Shown here in pieces: positions 26,124 to 35,700 of a stretch of DNA of 64,000 nt. The notes under the pieces were generated by a model, which did not search any database, was not told where the DNA came from, and worked only from the letters and a program-made list of their open reading frames with translations. The stretch is taken from assembly GCF_014836595.1 (NCBI RefSeq), contig NZ_JACSQO010000001.1:806001-870000 (forward strand). The letters run 5' to 3'. Within the stretch, counting starts at the first letter, position 1. Every line of letters begins with the position of its first letter. This DNA comes from Psychrobacillus faecigallinarum. Lineage in GTDB: Bacteria; Bacillota; Bacilli; Bacillales_A; Planococcaceae. The position numbers and the translations under genes are program-made.

Positions 26124-26984
26124 TTATAACCCCTTATTAATCTCTTCAATAATCCTAACAATCGCAGCTGTTTCTTCTAAAGAAACTGCCCCCTTCCCAG
26201 TTTCAAAAAATTCTACAATATGCTCAACGAGTCCTGCGTAAAAGGGTTTCTCTTCTTCCCAAAGCTTTAACGTCTGAACATCGTCTGCAGAATGAAGTAC
26301 CGCTCCGAATCGGCCATGCCATTCTGATTCTCCGCGAATTAAGAGATGTCGACCATCCTTATATGTCAGATGAACCTGATGACAATCGTACTTGTACTCG
26401 ACCTGTACTTTTTCAACACCTGTTCCAAAAAGCGTGACAGCCATTTCTACTAAATGAATGCCATACCAAAAGTAGCCGGGCATTTGCTCCTGCATTGGGG
26501 TAGGACCGTAGAAATAGCCGCTACTCCAATTCCCTTTCCTATTAACAGCCATGACTGATTCAGAAAAACGTAAAGCGGATGAGCTCATGACCGGTGTTCC
26601 ATTTTTTTTACTCAGGCCCATGACCTCAGCCATTTCCTCACTGCTCATGACGACTGGCTTATCGATGAAAACTGGCTTACGATAGGTCACAACCTGTTTG
26701 AACCAGTCCAGATGGTTTCTTCCGTCAACTGTTCCAATTATGATTGCGTCTACTTCATTCATTATTTCCTCGACTGTCTCTACCTCTGCTACTCCGTATT
26801 TTTTTATAACAATTTGGTAGTAATCAGGGAATCTGTTGGAGCTGATTGGTAAATCCTCTGAGAAGGTCGGAATGGCATGGGTGATTTTAGCACCTTTCAC
26901 GTGGTACGTATCGTCCAGGTCATTTAATAATCTCGTGAATATTTCACTGTGAGAGGTGTCTAGACCTATTAATCCTATTTTCAT
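26124..26984 (-). CDS. Gfo/Idh/MocA-family oxidoreductase
   Basis: The 286-residue protein begins with a Rossmann fold (GLIGLDTSHSE), has VDAIIIGTVDGRNH for the cofactor domain and a central KPVFIDKPVV stretch with the conserved Lys-Pro of this family. The C-terminal domain contains GIHLVEMAVTLFG. Family members oxidise or epimerise sugars and cyclitols with NAD(P). It is slightly short for the family. It is the last gene of a cluster with an aldolase and an epimerase, pointing to catabolism of an uncommon sugar or sugar acid. Confidence 0.85.
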   Translation of the reverse strand: MKIGLIGLDTSHSEIFTRLLNDLDDTYHVKGAKITHAIPTFSEDLPISSNRFPDYYQIVIKKYGVAEVETVEEIMNEVDAIIIGTVDGRNHLDWFKQVVTYRKPVFIDKPVVMSSEEMAEVMGLSKKNGTPVMSSSALRFSESVMAVNRKGNWSSGYFYGPTPMQEQMPGYFWYGIHLVEMAVTLFGTGVEKVQVEYKYDCHQVHLTYKDGRHLLIRGESEWHGRFGAVLHSADDVQTLKLWEEEKPFYAGLVEHIVEFFETGKGAVSLEETAAIVRIIEEINKGL

Positions 26985-26994
26985 AGAGCTCCTC

Positions 26995-28305
26995 CTATTC
27001 CTCGTTCATAATAATTGCAAATACCTGTCTCGGTCTGCCTCGCCTTGAAATTTTCTCCATCCCTATGATTTTGATCAGCTCAGCGTCTAACCAGGATTGA
27101 ATGATTCGATGTGCACTTCTTGGTGTGATGCTAAGGATAGTTGCTAATTCATGTGCTGTGAATTCATTCTTTTGTTTTCGCTTGATAACAGCCATCGTTT
27201 TTTCTATATTTGCAGCACTCATGCCAACAAATTCTGCTTTACTGATCAGTAACTGATCGGTCACTGTGAGTGGGTATTTCATTGGTACGATTAAATCAAT
27301 TGGACCGAAAACACTGCGATCTTCACGGACGATGAAGCAGCAGCCCCCTCCGTTTTCCTGTGCCTGAATGAGAGCAACCCTGGCATGCGAGCCAGCCTCT
27401 AAAGCTGAGAAGCCAAAACCTACACCAATTGATAGAGATACCTCTAGCTTTTTCTTCATCTCATCGACAATTGGCAAGTATTTGTAACCCTCTGTAATTC
27501 TTTCAAAAATGCCTCGATTGGTAACGAATATATACTCACTGCTGCTGAGTGCAACGAGATACCCGTTTATTTGCTCTGCAAATTGAAGCAGCATACGGTG
27601 AATAGCATGACTTCGTTTATGTACCTGCTGCTCCGTCATAAATTCATGGACATCCCCGGAACTTTCTATAAAGATCCTACCTATAATAATTTGCATTTCC
27701 TTTTGCTTTCGTTGATTGGTCGCAAGCAGCATTCGCTCGATTGCCACAATAATATCCTGATCTGTTGGCTTCAGCCACTCATTTACAATATTCATACTTG
27801 TCAGCTGTTCACTTACTAGCTTTAAGCTAGTAATCACTACTGTATCGGGGTTGTCCAACACATTCTTTTCATGGAAGGTTACTACATCTTCTTTGTTTTC
27901 CATATAGACGATTTCTTGAAAGCTTTGATAGGTAAACGTTTCTTCTAAATTATTTTTCACTATTTCCATGTAATTGTTCTGAATACCATCTAGACTAATA
28001 TTCGATAGACTCTTTTTGCTCTTCAGCTTATAAAGTGCTTGATAAAGTCCTGCTCCCTTCAAAGGTATATAAAAAGCTGGAACCTCTATAGGGATTTCAT
28101 CCTTCGAAACTAAATATGGAATTCTTCCCGAATAAAACAAACAATCTACATGATCGATAAGCTCCGTTGTTAATTGCCTAGCATCTACTATTTCATCCGA
28201 TAAACTAAAAATCGGTTGGATATTCGGAAAAAGTCCAAAGCATCTCACCATTGTTTCTCGAATCCACTGTGGCCCTATAACACCTACTCTAATACTAGTT
28301 TCCAC
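26995..28305 (-). CDS. Regulator with degenerate GGDEF-like domain and winged helix
   Basis: The best start is GTG at 28305, placed by AAGGGGGTG. The 436-residue product has an N-terminal ~170-residue region of unknown fold. The middle domain looks like a GGDEF domain whose signature is lost (SSSEYIFV at the GGDEF position; later LSIGVGFG and ARVALIQAQENGG). The C-terminal winged helix (ELATILSITPRSAHRIIQ) is for DNA binding. The degenerate site suggests a nucleotide- or ligand-binding role rather than cyclic-di-GMP synthesis. It probably controls the surrounding cluster; the assignment of the middle domain is from pattern only. Confidence 0.6.
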   Translation of the reverse strand: METSIRVGVIGPQWIRETMVRCFGLFPNIQPIFSLSDEIVDARQLTTELIDHVDCLFYSGRIPYLVSKDEIPIEVPAFYIPLKGAGLYQALYKLKSKKSLSNISLDGIQNNYMEIVKNNLEETFTYQSFQEIVYMENKEDVVTFHEKNVLDNPDTVVITSLKLVSEQLTSMNIVNEWLKPTDQDIIVAIERMLLATNQRKQKEMQIIIGRIFIESSGDVHEFMTEQQVHKRSHAIHRMLLQFAEQINGYLVALSSSEYIFVTNRGIFERITEGYKYLPIVDEMKKKLEVSLSIGVGFGFSALEAGSHARVALIQAQENGGGCCFIVREDRSVFGPIDLIVPMKYPLTVTDQLLISKAEFVGMSAANIEKTMAVIKRKQKNEFTAHELATILSITPRSAHRIIQSWLDAELIKIIGMEKISRRGRPRQVFAIIMNEE

Positions 28306-28408
28306 AAAACCCACCCCCTTGGAATAGAAGAAAGACACACCTTTTGATGTGTCTGTAGAATGCTGTTTCTTTTCCTGCGATATCCTCTTCCTTACCTAGA
28401 CATATATT

Positions 28409-29479
28409 TCAAGAGAGTCTAGGCACTGCGCTTTCCTTTTCCAAAAACTCTTTTACAAAAGAATCATCATTCAGCTCTGGATAAGCAGCATAAACACGGT
28501 CTATTTCCTCTAGCTGCCCATCACTTAGCACTTCATGGTCCATCAGGCACCAATTTCCCTTCATAAGCCCCTGTCTTCTGAGCACTTCATTGATGCCAGC
28601 AATGCTCCCCTTAAAATCATGCTTAGAATCAAAGAATGCTGCATTAGCATCCGTCACTTGTTGAGCGATGGAGAACCACTTTTTATCAATTTGTTCATTT
28701 GCTCTCGCTTCTTTTATTTGTTCAAAAAGCTCTACTGCCTTATGTGTCCAGACAGACCAATGACCGAGCAAGCCACCGACAATTTGTTTCGATGCTTTCT
28801 GACCATTCACTTCTGCTTCATACTCTGTAAATAGGTCAGTCACTATATTGTCGTCATTACCTGTGTACAGTGCAATTTCATCTCTTCTAGGAGAGGCGTT
28901 TACCGCACGAATAACATCTAACGTCAAATAACGGTCAAATGGTGCCATCTTAATACCGAACACATTGTCGATAGCTGCGAACTGCTCCCAAAAATCGTAG
29001 CTAAATACACGTCCTCCTACAGCTGGCTGCAGATAAAATCCGAAAACTGGGATGATATCTGACACTGACATTGTGCGCTCAATCAATTCATTTTCTGAAT
29101 ATTCATTTAATCCGCCGTTACTTAATAATACCATATCATAGCCAAGATTTTTAGCAGTATTTGCCTCTTCTATTGCCTGCTCTGTTTTCCCACAAGCTCC
29201 TGCAATTTTGAGGAATGGTCGATCAATTTTTGCCTTTTCGATTTCCTCCATCGCAAGCTTCAATACCGTTTCATACAAATTAAATTGTGGATCACGAATT
29301 TCAAATTGCGTCGTATGGACACCAACCGCCACTCCTCCAACACCTGCCTCGATATAATATCGAGTTAATCGGCGCTGAGCCTCTTCATCTAGCTGTTTAT
29401 CCTGTGTGATTGCCAGTGGATGAGCAGGTATGAAAGCTCCATCGTGTAAATGCTGCTTCAGCTCGTCAGTTAGTGCCAT
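28409..29479 (-). CDS. DHDPS/NAL-family aldolase
   Basis: The 356-residue protein has a (beta/alpha)8 pattern of the dihydrodipicolinate synthase/N-acetylneuraminate lyase family, with AGVGGVAVGVHTTQ near the start, FGFYLQPAVGG in the middle and the Schiff-base Lys likely in GIKMAPFDRY. It is longer than DapA (about 290), with an extended C-terminus. Such enzymes cleave keto-acid sugars to pyruvate plus an aldehyde. Its ATG immediately follows the epimerase stop, so they are coupled. Confidence 0.83.
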   Translation of the reverse strand: MALTDELKQHLHDGAFIPAHPLAITQDKQLDEEAQRRLTRYYIEAGVGGVAVGVHTTQFEIRDPQFNLYETVLKLAMEEIEKAKIDRPFLKIAGACGKTEQAIEEANTAKNLGYDMVLLSNGGLNEYSENELIERTMSVSDIIPVFGFYLQPAVGGRVFSYDFWEQFAAIDNVFGIKMAPFDRYLTLDVIRAVNASPRRDEIALYTGNDDNIVTDLFTEYEAEVNGQKASKQIVGGLLGHWSVWTHKAVELFEQIKEARANEQIDKKWFSIAQQVTDANAAFFDSKHDFKGSIAGINEVLRRQGLMKGNWCLMDHEVLSDGQLEEIDRVYAAYPELNDDSFVKEFLEKESAVPRLS

Positions 29480-30496
29480 TTAAAATTCACCCTTCCTCTC
29501 CTGGAAGTGGGTCGGCTTATTAATGGTCTCTCCATCATTAGCCACCCAGTCAGCTATCCATTCAATCATTTCTCTAATAGAAACGCGTGGATAACCAAAT
29601 AGCTGATGAGCTTTACTCGCATTGTTGAGTAATGCATTTTCTTGCTCCTCCCCAACAAACACAGGGTTCTTATCGAACAAGCGCCCAAACTCTTTTGCCA
29701 GCCAGCGAACTGAAAGCGTCTCTGGACCTGTCACATTGATGATTGACGGAGGCGAGCTCGCATGAAGAAGTGAACGAATCGCATACTCATTTGCATCTCC
29801 CTGCCAGATCACATTGACATGCCCCATGGAAAGGTCAAGCGGTGTTTCATTAAAGACGGACTTGGCAATTTCCAATAAAACCCCGTAGCGCATATCAATT
29901 GCATAATTCAATCGGAATATAGCAAGTGGTGTATTGTCTCTTTGTGAGAAATAAGTAAACACGCGCTCTCTCCCTAAGGACGATTGACCGTATTCACCGA
30001 CTGGAGCCACAGGATGATTCTCATCGCAACCGCTTGCATAAACAGGAACTAATGGATAAACATTTCCCGTAGAGAATGCCACAATATTTGAGCCTTTAAA
30101 ATGTTCTGCTACTCTACCTGGTAAATACGTATTCATCGCCCATGTGAAATGCTCGTTACCAGTCGTCCCGAATTTATTCCCAGCCATATAAATGACATTT
30201 TTTTCTACCGGTAACTTTTTTAGCTCCTCCTCATCTAACAAATCACAGGCAATCGTTTCAACACCTGCGGACTCTAGCTCATCTTTCAGCGTGCCATTCG
30301 AAAATCTGGAAACCCCAATCACCTTCTTATCCAAGCCTGCCGCATCAATCGCTCGCTTTGCCATTATCGCAAGCGTCGGGCCCATCTTCCCGCCGATACC
30401 CAAAACCATAATATTTCCTTCTAGCTTCACTAAGTCATCTATCAATGCAGCAGATGGCTGCGTCATCAGGTTCTCTAATTCTTCTACTGTTTTCAT
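29480..30496 (-). CDS. NAD-dependent epimerase/dehydratase-type protein
   Basis: The start at 30496 follows GGAGG by 5 bases. The 338-residue SDR-extended protein has the cofactor glycine motif LGIGGKMGPT and a YGQSSLGRE active-site segment where the usual YxxxK lysine is not obvious. It lies between the Nramp gene and the aldolase. A role in modifying a sugar acid before aldol cleavage is plausible. The absent lysine could mean non-classical chemistry. Confidence 0.8.
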   Translation of the reverse strand: MKTVEELENLMTQPSAALIDDLVKLEGNIMVLGIGGKMGPTLAIMAKRAIDAAGLDKKVIGVSRFSNGTLKDELESAGVETIACDLLDEEELKKLPVEKNVIYMAGNKFGTTGNEHFTWAMNTYLPGRVAEHFKGSNIVAFSTGNVYPLVPVYASGCDENHPVAPVGEYGQSSLGRERVFTYFSQRDNTPLAIFRLNYAIDMRYGVLLEIAKSVFNETPLDLSMGHVNVIWQGDANEYAIRSLLHASSPPSIINVTGPETLSVRWLAKEFGRLFDKNPVFVGEEQENALLNNASKAHQLFGYPRVSIREMIEWIADWVANDGETINKPTHFQERKGEF

Positions 30497-30512
30497 ATTG
30501 TCCTCCATTCTA

Positions 30513-31754
30513 TTAAGTAAAAAAGATATTTTGTACGTTGTTATATGCAAGATAAATCAACACAAGCAAACCAATGATTCCTAATACATTGCTTAGCCAT
30601 TTGTTTTTCAACTCGCCCATCACTCGCTTGTCATTCGCCACAACTAAAATTGCGATTGCGATAAACGGAACAACAAAGATCGTCACCGCCTGAGCAAAGA
30701 CGATTAAATTGAGCGGTGCGGAACCAAATACAATTCCAATAACCGAACCAAACAAAATCACTAAAATAATGAGAAGCTTTACTTTCATATTAGAAAGGTT
30801 ACTTCCTAGCCCAAATCCATCTGCCAGCAACGAACCGCCAATCGTCGCATTTCCCATAAGCGAGGAAAACGAAGCACCAAACAGCCCAAGCATAAATACG
30901 AAAGTTGACCAGCTACCGAATAAAGGCTCTAATGCCAAGCCCATTTCCGTTGCATTATCCACGACTAGGCCCTGTGGTTTTAAGATAGTGGCAGCTGTAA
31001 TCATGATTAAAAAAGAAATAAATCCAAGCAGGAAAATACCTAAGAAAGACTCCTTCTTTCCGCTGGCTGCGTCTGTAAGCGTCCAACCCTTTTCTTTAAC
31101 CAAGTACGATTGATACAATGCACCAACTATGGAAAAACTTGTTGCAAATAAGGCAATAATCAATCCCATACTTCCATCAGGAATCACAGGAATAAACCCT
31201 TGAAAAATGTCAACGATCGATGGCTTCACTAAAATGACTGTAATAAGGAATGCCAATAGCATCACAACTACCAAAACAAGCATAAGCTTCTCAAGTATTT
31301 GATAGAACTGCTTCGCAAACAATAGCCCAATAGAAATAAGCGTAAATACGATGATCCAAACAGTCGGCTTCATATTAGTCACCGTGGAAATAGCAAGACC
31401 AGTTCCAATCGCATTCCCCGCCTGGAACGAAGCCGTTACCAAAAATGCGCCAATCCCAATAAGCAGCCCTGACCAAAACCCCCATTTTTCCTTCATAACC
31501 CCTATGAAGCTAGCCTTTGCAGCAATTCCAATCCGCGTACTCATCTCCGTGTACACCATCATCAACACAACCGCTAAAACTAATGTCCATACGAGCTGCG
31601 AGCCATAAATAGCCCCAATCTTCGAGGACAAAGTCACACTCCCCGGCCCTAAAACTAACGCAGAGGTAATTAATGCCGGACCCAAATAACTAAAAATACT
31701 CTTTCTACCGACCTTAGTGTTACTAGCAACCCCAATTTTTGCACCCTCGTTCAT
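30513..31754 (-). CDS. Nramp-family divalent metal (or related) transporter
   Basis: This 413-residue protein has about 11 membrane helices with the Nramp pattern: GPALITSALVLGPGSVTLSSKIGA in helix 1 and an unusual second core motif. The canonical metal-binding DPGN of helix 1 reads GPGS here and the MPH motif of helix 6 is not evident. It may therefore carry another substrate, as some Nramp-related transporters do. It leads an operon of carbohydrate-type enzymes, which supports an organic substrate or cofactor metal uptake. AGGGAGG precedes the ATG. Confidence 0.82.
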   Translation of the reverse strand: MNEGAKIGVASNTKVGRKSIFSYLGPALITSALVLGPGSVTLSSKIGAIYGSQLVWTLVLAVVLMMVYTEMSTRIGIAAKASFIGVMKEKWGFWSGLLIGIGAFLVTASFQAGNAIGTGLAISTVTNMKPTVWIIVFTLISIGLLFAKQFYQILEKLMLVLVVVMLLAFLITVILVKPSIVDIFQGFIPVIPDGSMGLIIALFATSFSIVGALYQSYLVKEKGWTLTDAASGKKESFLGIFLLGFISFLIMITAATILKPQGLVVDNATEMGLALEPLFGSWSTFVFMLGLFGASFSSLMGNATIGGSLLADGFGLGSNLSNMKVKLLIILVILFGSVIGIVFGSAPLNLIVFAQAVTIFVVPFIAIAILVVANDKRVMGELKNKWLSNVLGIIGLLVLIYLAYNNVQNIFFT

Positions 31755-31854
31755 TTTTAACCCTCCCTTTAATTGACTTTTCTGAAATATATAATTTTAT
31801 AGTATCTTATAATTCTATATAATGACATGACGTTAATAGGACTGTTAATCAGAA

Positions 31855-32719
31855 AGAAGTGGCCACTTTCTCGCTGGCTACTTCTCATTCAAAACCTTAA
31901 AAATGGTGAACGGTCATAAAATTGGGCTATCCGGTCATAAAAAATTCTATCCGGTCATAAAGTCGAGCTATCCGGTCATAAATTTCCGCGAACGGTCATA
32001 AATAAGAAATCTATCTATAAAAAGCTGCATTTTCTGCTCCAAAATAAGAAGTAGCCAGATGATTTCTCATTGGCTACTTCTTTCAAACTTTTAAAACCTT
32101 AAAGATATAGAAAAATGGTGAACGGTCATAAAATTGGGCTATCCGGTCATAAAAAATTCTATCCGGTCATAAAAATTTCTATCCGGTCATAAATCTCCGC
32201 GAACGGTCATAAATAAGAAATCTCTCTATAAAAAGCTGCATTTTCTGCTCCAAAATAAGAAGTAGCCAGATGATTTCTCATTGGCTACTTCTTTCAAAGT
32301 TTTAAAACCTTAAAAATATAGAAAAATGGTGAACGGTCATAAAATTGGGCTATCCGGTCATAAAAAATTCTATCCGGTCATAAAGTCGGGCTATCCGGTC
32401 ATAAAAAATTCTATCCGGTCATAAATCTCCACGAACGGTCATAAATAAGAAATCTATCTATAATAAGCTGCATTTTCTGATCCAAAACAAGAAGTAGCCA
32501 GATGATTTCTCATTGGCTACTTCTTTTCAAATTTTCAAACCTTAAAGATATAGAAAATGGTGAACGGTCATAAAATTGGGCTATCCGGTCATAAAAAATT
32601 CTATCCGGTCATAAAGCCGAGCTATCCGGTCATAAAAATTTCTATCCGGTCATAAATCTCCGCGAACGGTCATAAATAAGAAATCTTTCTATAAAAAGCT
32701 GCATTTTCTGCTCCCAAAA
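31855..32719 (+). repeat. Phased array 2: 22 directional CGGTCATAAA motifs in four super-units
   Basis: The core GTCATAAA, preceded by CCG or ACG, starts at 31913, 31934, 31954, 31975, 31995; 32125, 32146, 32166, 32186, 32206; 32336, 32357, 32377, 32398, 32418, 32438; 32567, 32588, 32608, 32629, 32649, 32669. Steps within a unit are 20 or 21 bp. Units repeat at 212, 211 and 231 bp. Each unit is followed by GCTGCATTTTCTG and a copy of hairpin B (31855, 32046, 32257, 32489, then the terminator at 32721). The first and last motif of each unit have AACGG; inner motifs have ATCCGG. Confidence 0.92.
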
Positions 32720-32720
32720 A

Positions 32721-32747
32721 AGAAGTAGCCAGAATCTGGCTACTTCT
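32721..32747 (-). terminator. Hairpin B: terminator of the subtilase gene
   Basis: A perfect 13-bp inverted repeat, AGAAGTAGCCAGA with its complement around one base. On the minus strand it is followed by TTTTTTGG. Variants of the same hairpin recur at 31855, 32046, 32257 and 32489 inside the array. Confidence 0.88.
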
Positions 32748-32759
32748 TTTCATCTTTTA

Positions 32760-35700
32760 TTAGTTAGCAAGTGTTACTTCTGTCAAAGGTAAAGGAAGTT
32801 CAGTGGCATGTAACTCATTCTCTATTACATCATTCCCGGATTTCCCTATATCTGAAACGGTAACAGCAATTGTAATTTCCTTCTTGCCATATTTAACGGT
32901 AATGATTGTTTCTCCTAGGCTTTTTGCTCTCACTAAACCATTGCTAACAGAGGCTACTTTAGTATTTTCTACTTTATACGTAGCTGCTATCGTAATATCT
33001 CTTTCTGTTGTTTTTCCATCTGCTGTTGTCGTTACTTCTGTAATTCTCAGTTGTTTCTCTTTTCCAGGCTTCAAGTCAATTTGTGTTTGATCTGCAGTTA
33101 TTGTCACTTCTGGAGCTGAAACAGAAACATTTACTGTTAGCTCATTTTTACCGTATTTAACAGTGATGGTTGTGTCACCTGTAGCTTTTGCTCTTACTAA
33201 TCCACTAGTTACAGAAGCCACTTTACTATCTGCTACTTTATAGGTTGCGGACGTCGTAATATTTCTTTCTGTTATTTTTCCATCTGCTGTTGTCGTTACT
33301 TCTTTAACGGTCAGCTGCGCTTCTTTTCCTGGCTCCAAATTGATTTGGCTGCTGTCTACGCTTAGTGTAACTTCTGGTTCTGCGACCGTCACGCTTACCG
33401 TTAATTCGTTTTTGCCATATTTAACAGTAATGGTTGTATTTCCGGCAGCTTTTGCTCTTACTAAACCACTGCTTACAGAGGCAACTTTACTATCTGCTAC
33501 TTTATAAGTTGCGTTTGCAGTGACATCTCTTTCAGTTGTTTTTCCATCTGCTGTTGTTGTTACTTCCTTCACTTTCAGTTTCGCTTCTTTTCCTGGTTCA
33601 AGGCTAATTTCCGTTTTGTCTATGCTTAATGTTACTTCCGGTTCTGTGACCGTTACATTTACAGTTAATTCATTTTTACCGTATTTAACCGTAATAGTTG
33701 TATTACCGACACCTTTAGCTTTTACTAGACCGCCACTTACAGTTGCAACCTTGTTATTTGCTACTTTATATGTTGCAAAGCTAGTTACGTCTGTCTCTTT
33801 TGTTTTACCACCTGAAGTTGTTACTTCTTTAATTTTTAGCTGTGATTCTTTGCCTGGCTCCAGATTCACTTCTGTTGTATTAGTAGTAAGTGTAACGATT
33901 GGTTCTGTAACAGTCACATTTACTGTTAATTCATTTTTACCGTATTTAACTGTGATTGTTGTGTCACCTGCACTTTTCGCTGTGATTAAACCATTGCTCA
34001 CGGAAGCCACTTTGCTATTTGCTACTTTATAGGTTGCAGATTTTGTTACATCAACTTGTTTTGTTTTTCCGTCAGCGCCTGTTGTTACTTCTTTAATAAC
34101 CAGCTGCGCTTCCTTACCTGGCTCCAGGTCTACCTGTGTTTTGTTTGAAGTTAACGTTACTCCTGGTTCTGTAACAGTTACATTTACAGTTAATTCATTT
34201 TTACCGTATTTAACAGTGATTGTTGTGCTACCTGCTTTTTTCGCTATTACTAAACCATTCTTTGCAGAAACTACTTTACTATCTGCTACTTTGTATGTTG
34301 CAGCCTTCGTTACATCAACCTGTTTTGTTTTTCCGTCTGCTCCAGTTGTTACTTCTTTGATCGTAAGCTGTGCTTCTTTTCCTGGCTCCAAAGCAAGCTC
34401 AGTTTTGTTAGCAGTCAATGTTACGACTGGTTCTATAACATTCACATTAATCGTCAATTCGCTTTTGCCATATTTAACGGTAATTGTTGTACTTCCTGCA
34501 TTTTTAGCAGTGATTAAACCATTTTTTACTGATGCAACTTTACTGTCTGCTACTTTGTAAGTGGCAGCTTTCGTTACATCCTGTGTTTTTGTTTTACCAT
34601 CCGATGTTGTTGTTACCTCTTTAATAGTTAGCTGTGCTTCTTTTTTAGGCTCCAAGTCAACTTGTGTTTTGTTTGCAACTAGCTTCACTCCAGGTACTAT
34701 AACAACGGAATCTTTTACAGTCACATTGACAGTCAATGTATTTTTACCATGAGTAATAATGATCGTTGAGGATCCCTTACCTACTGCAGTTACTAATCCT
34801 TTAGAAACTTTTACAACACTTTCGTCCGCTACAGCGTAAGTAGCTGCTTCAGTAACATCTTTAGTTGTCGCTGCACCTTCAGCTGGCGTTGAAGTTTCCG
34901 TAACAGAAAGCTTAGCTGTTTTTCCAGTTTCTAAAGTAAGTTCAGTCGGGTTAACAGAAAGTGTTACGACTGGCTCTGGTTCTGGATCTTCGCTTTCATA
35001 TATCAATGCTTCCCCTACATTACCTGCTGCATCGTTCACAACAACCTTAATAGAATCAGTTTCAGCTGTTACTGGGAACGTAAATGCTCCGTCCTGTGCC
35101 AAATTGAATTTCACAGGTTCCGCTGGCACACCGTTTACAGTTGCAATATAGGAAGCTTTTAGTTTTTCATTCAAATCATATTCTAGTCCATACAAATATA
35201 ATTCTTCGTTATACGTTATATATTTGTCTGTTACTTTCCCTGTTGCCACTCCATCCTTCACAGAGCCCGTGATTTCAGGTTTTGTTGTTTTTACAACGAC
35301 AGGACCAACATAAGCACTTACAGCTCCTGATGCTGCAATAGCATTAAAGTCAATTGTATAAAGACCATCTGGAATTGTTGTTGCAGGTGCACCACTCCAT
35401 GGTTGATACTCTCCATCAACCGGTAGTCTCCATGAGCCTGCTGCAAGTGAAGAACCTGCATGTAAATAACCAATGTAACCATCACCATATTCTCCACCTT
35501 CAGGATCCATGATATCCCAAAGCTCGATATAGTTCGTTGTCACGTTCCCAGTCAAAGTAAATGTAAGCTCGGCTGAATCCTTCACACCATCTCCATTAAA
35601 GGATAGATCAGTTCCTGATATGGCCATATTTCTAATTTCGGTAGCAGTCACTCCAGAGAAGTCTGCGGCGAATGGCAATGAAACCTCTGAACCTCCACCG

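Larger units (their letters stand above)
31755..32759. other. Gene-free interval filled by phased array 2
   Basis: This 1-kb gap lies between the Nramp gene and the subtilase gene. It consists of an AT-rich leader of the Nramp gene (31755-31850), five copies of hairpin B and the array between them. No gene was found. Confidence 0.75.

Noticed and set aside
31855..32719. CRISPR array or coding tandem repeat
   Set aside because: The 20-21 bp step is too short for CRISPR, no frame stays open through the region, and hairpins interrupt each unit.
33520..34032. Plus-strand open frames across the subtilase Ig repeats (33520-34032, 34141-34560 and others)
   Set aside because: They are mirror frames of repeated coding sequence, lack ribosome sites and vary with module number.
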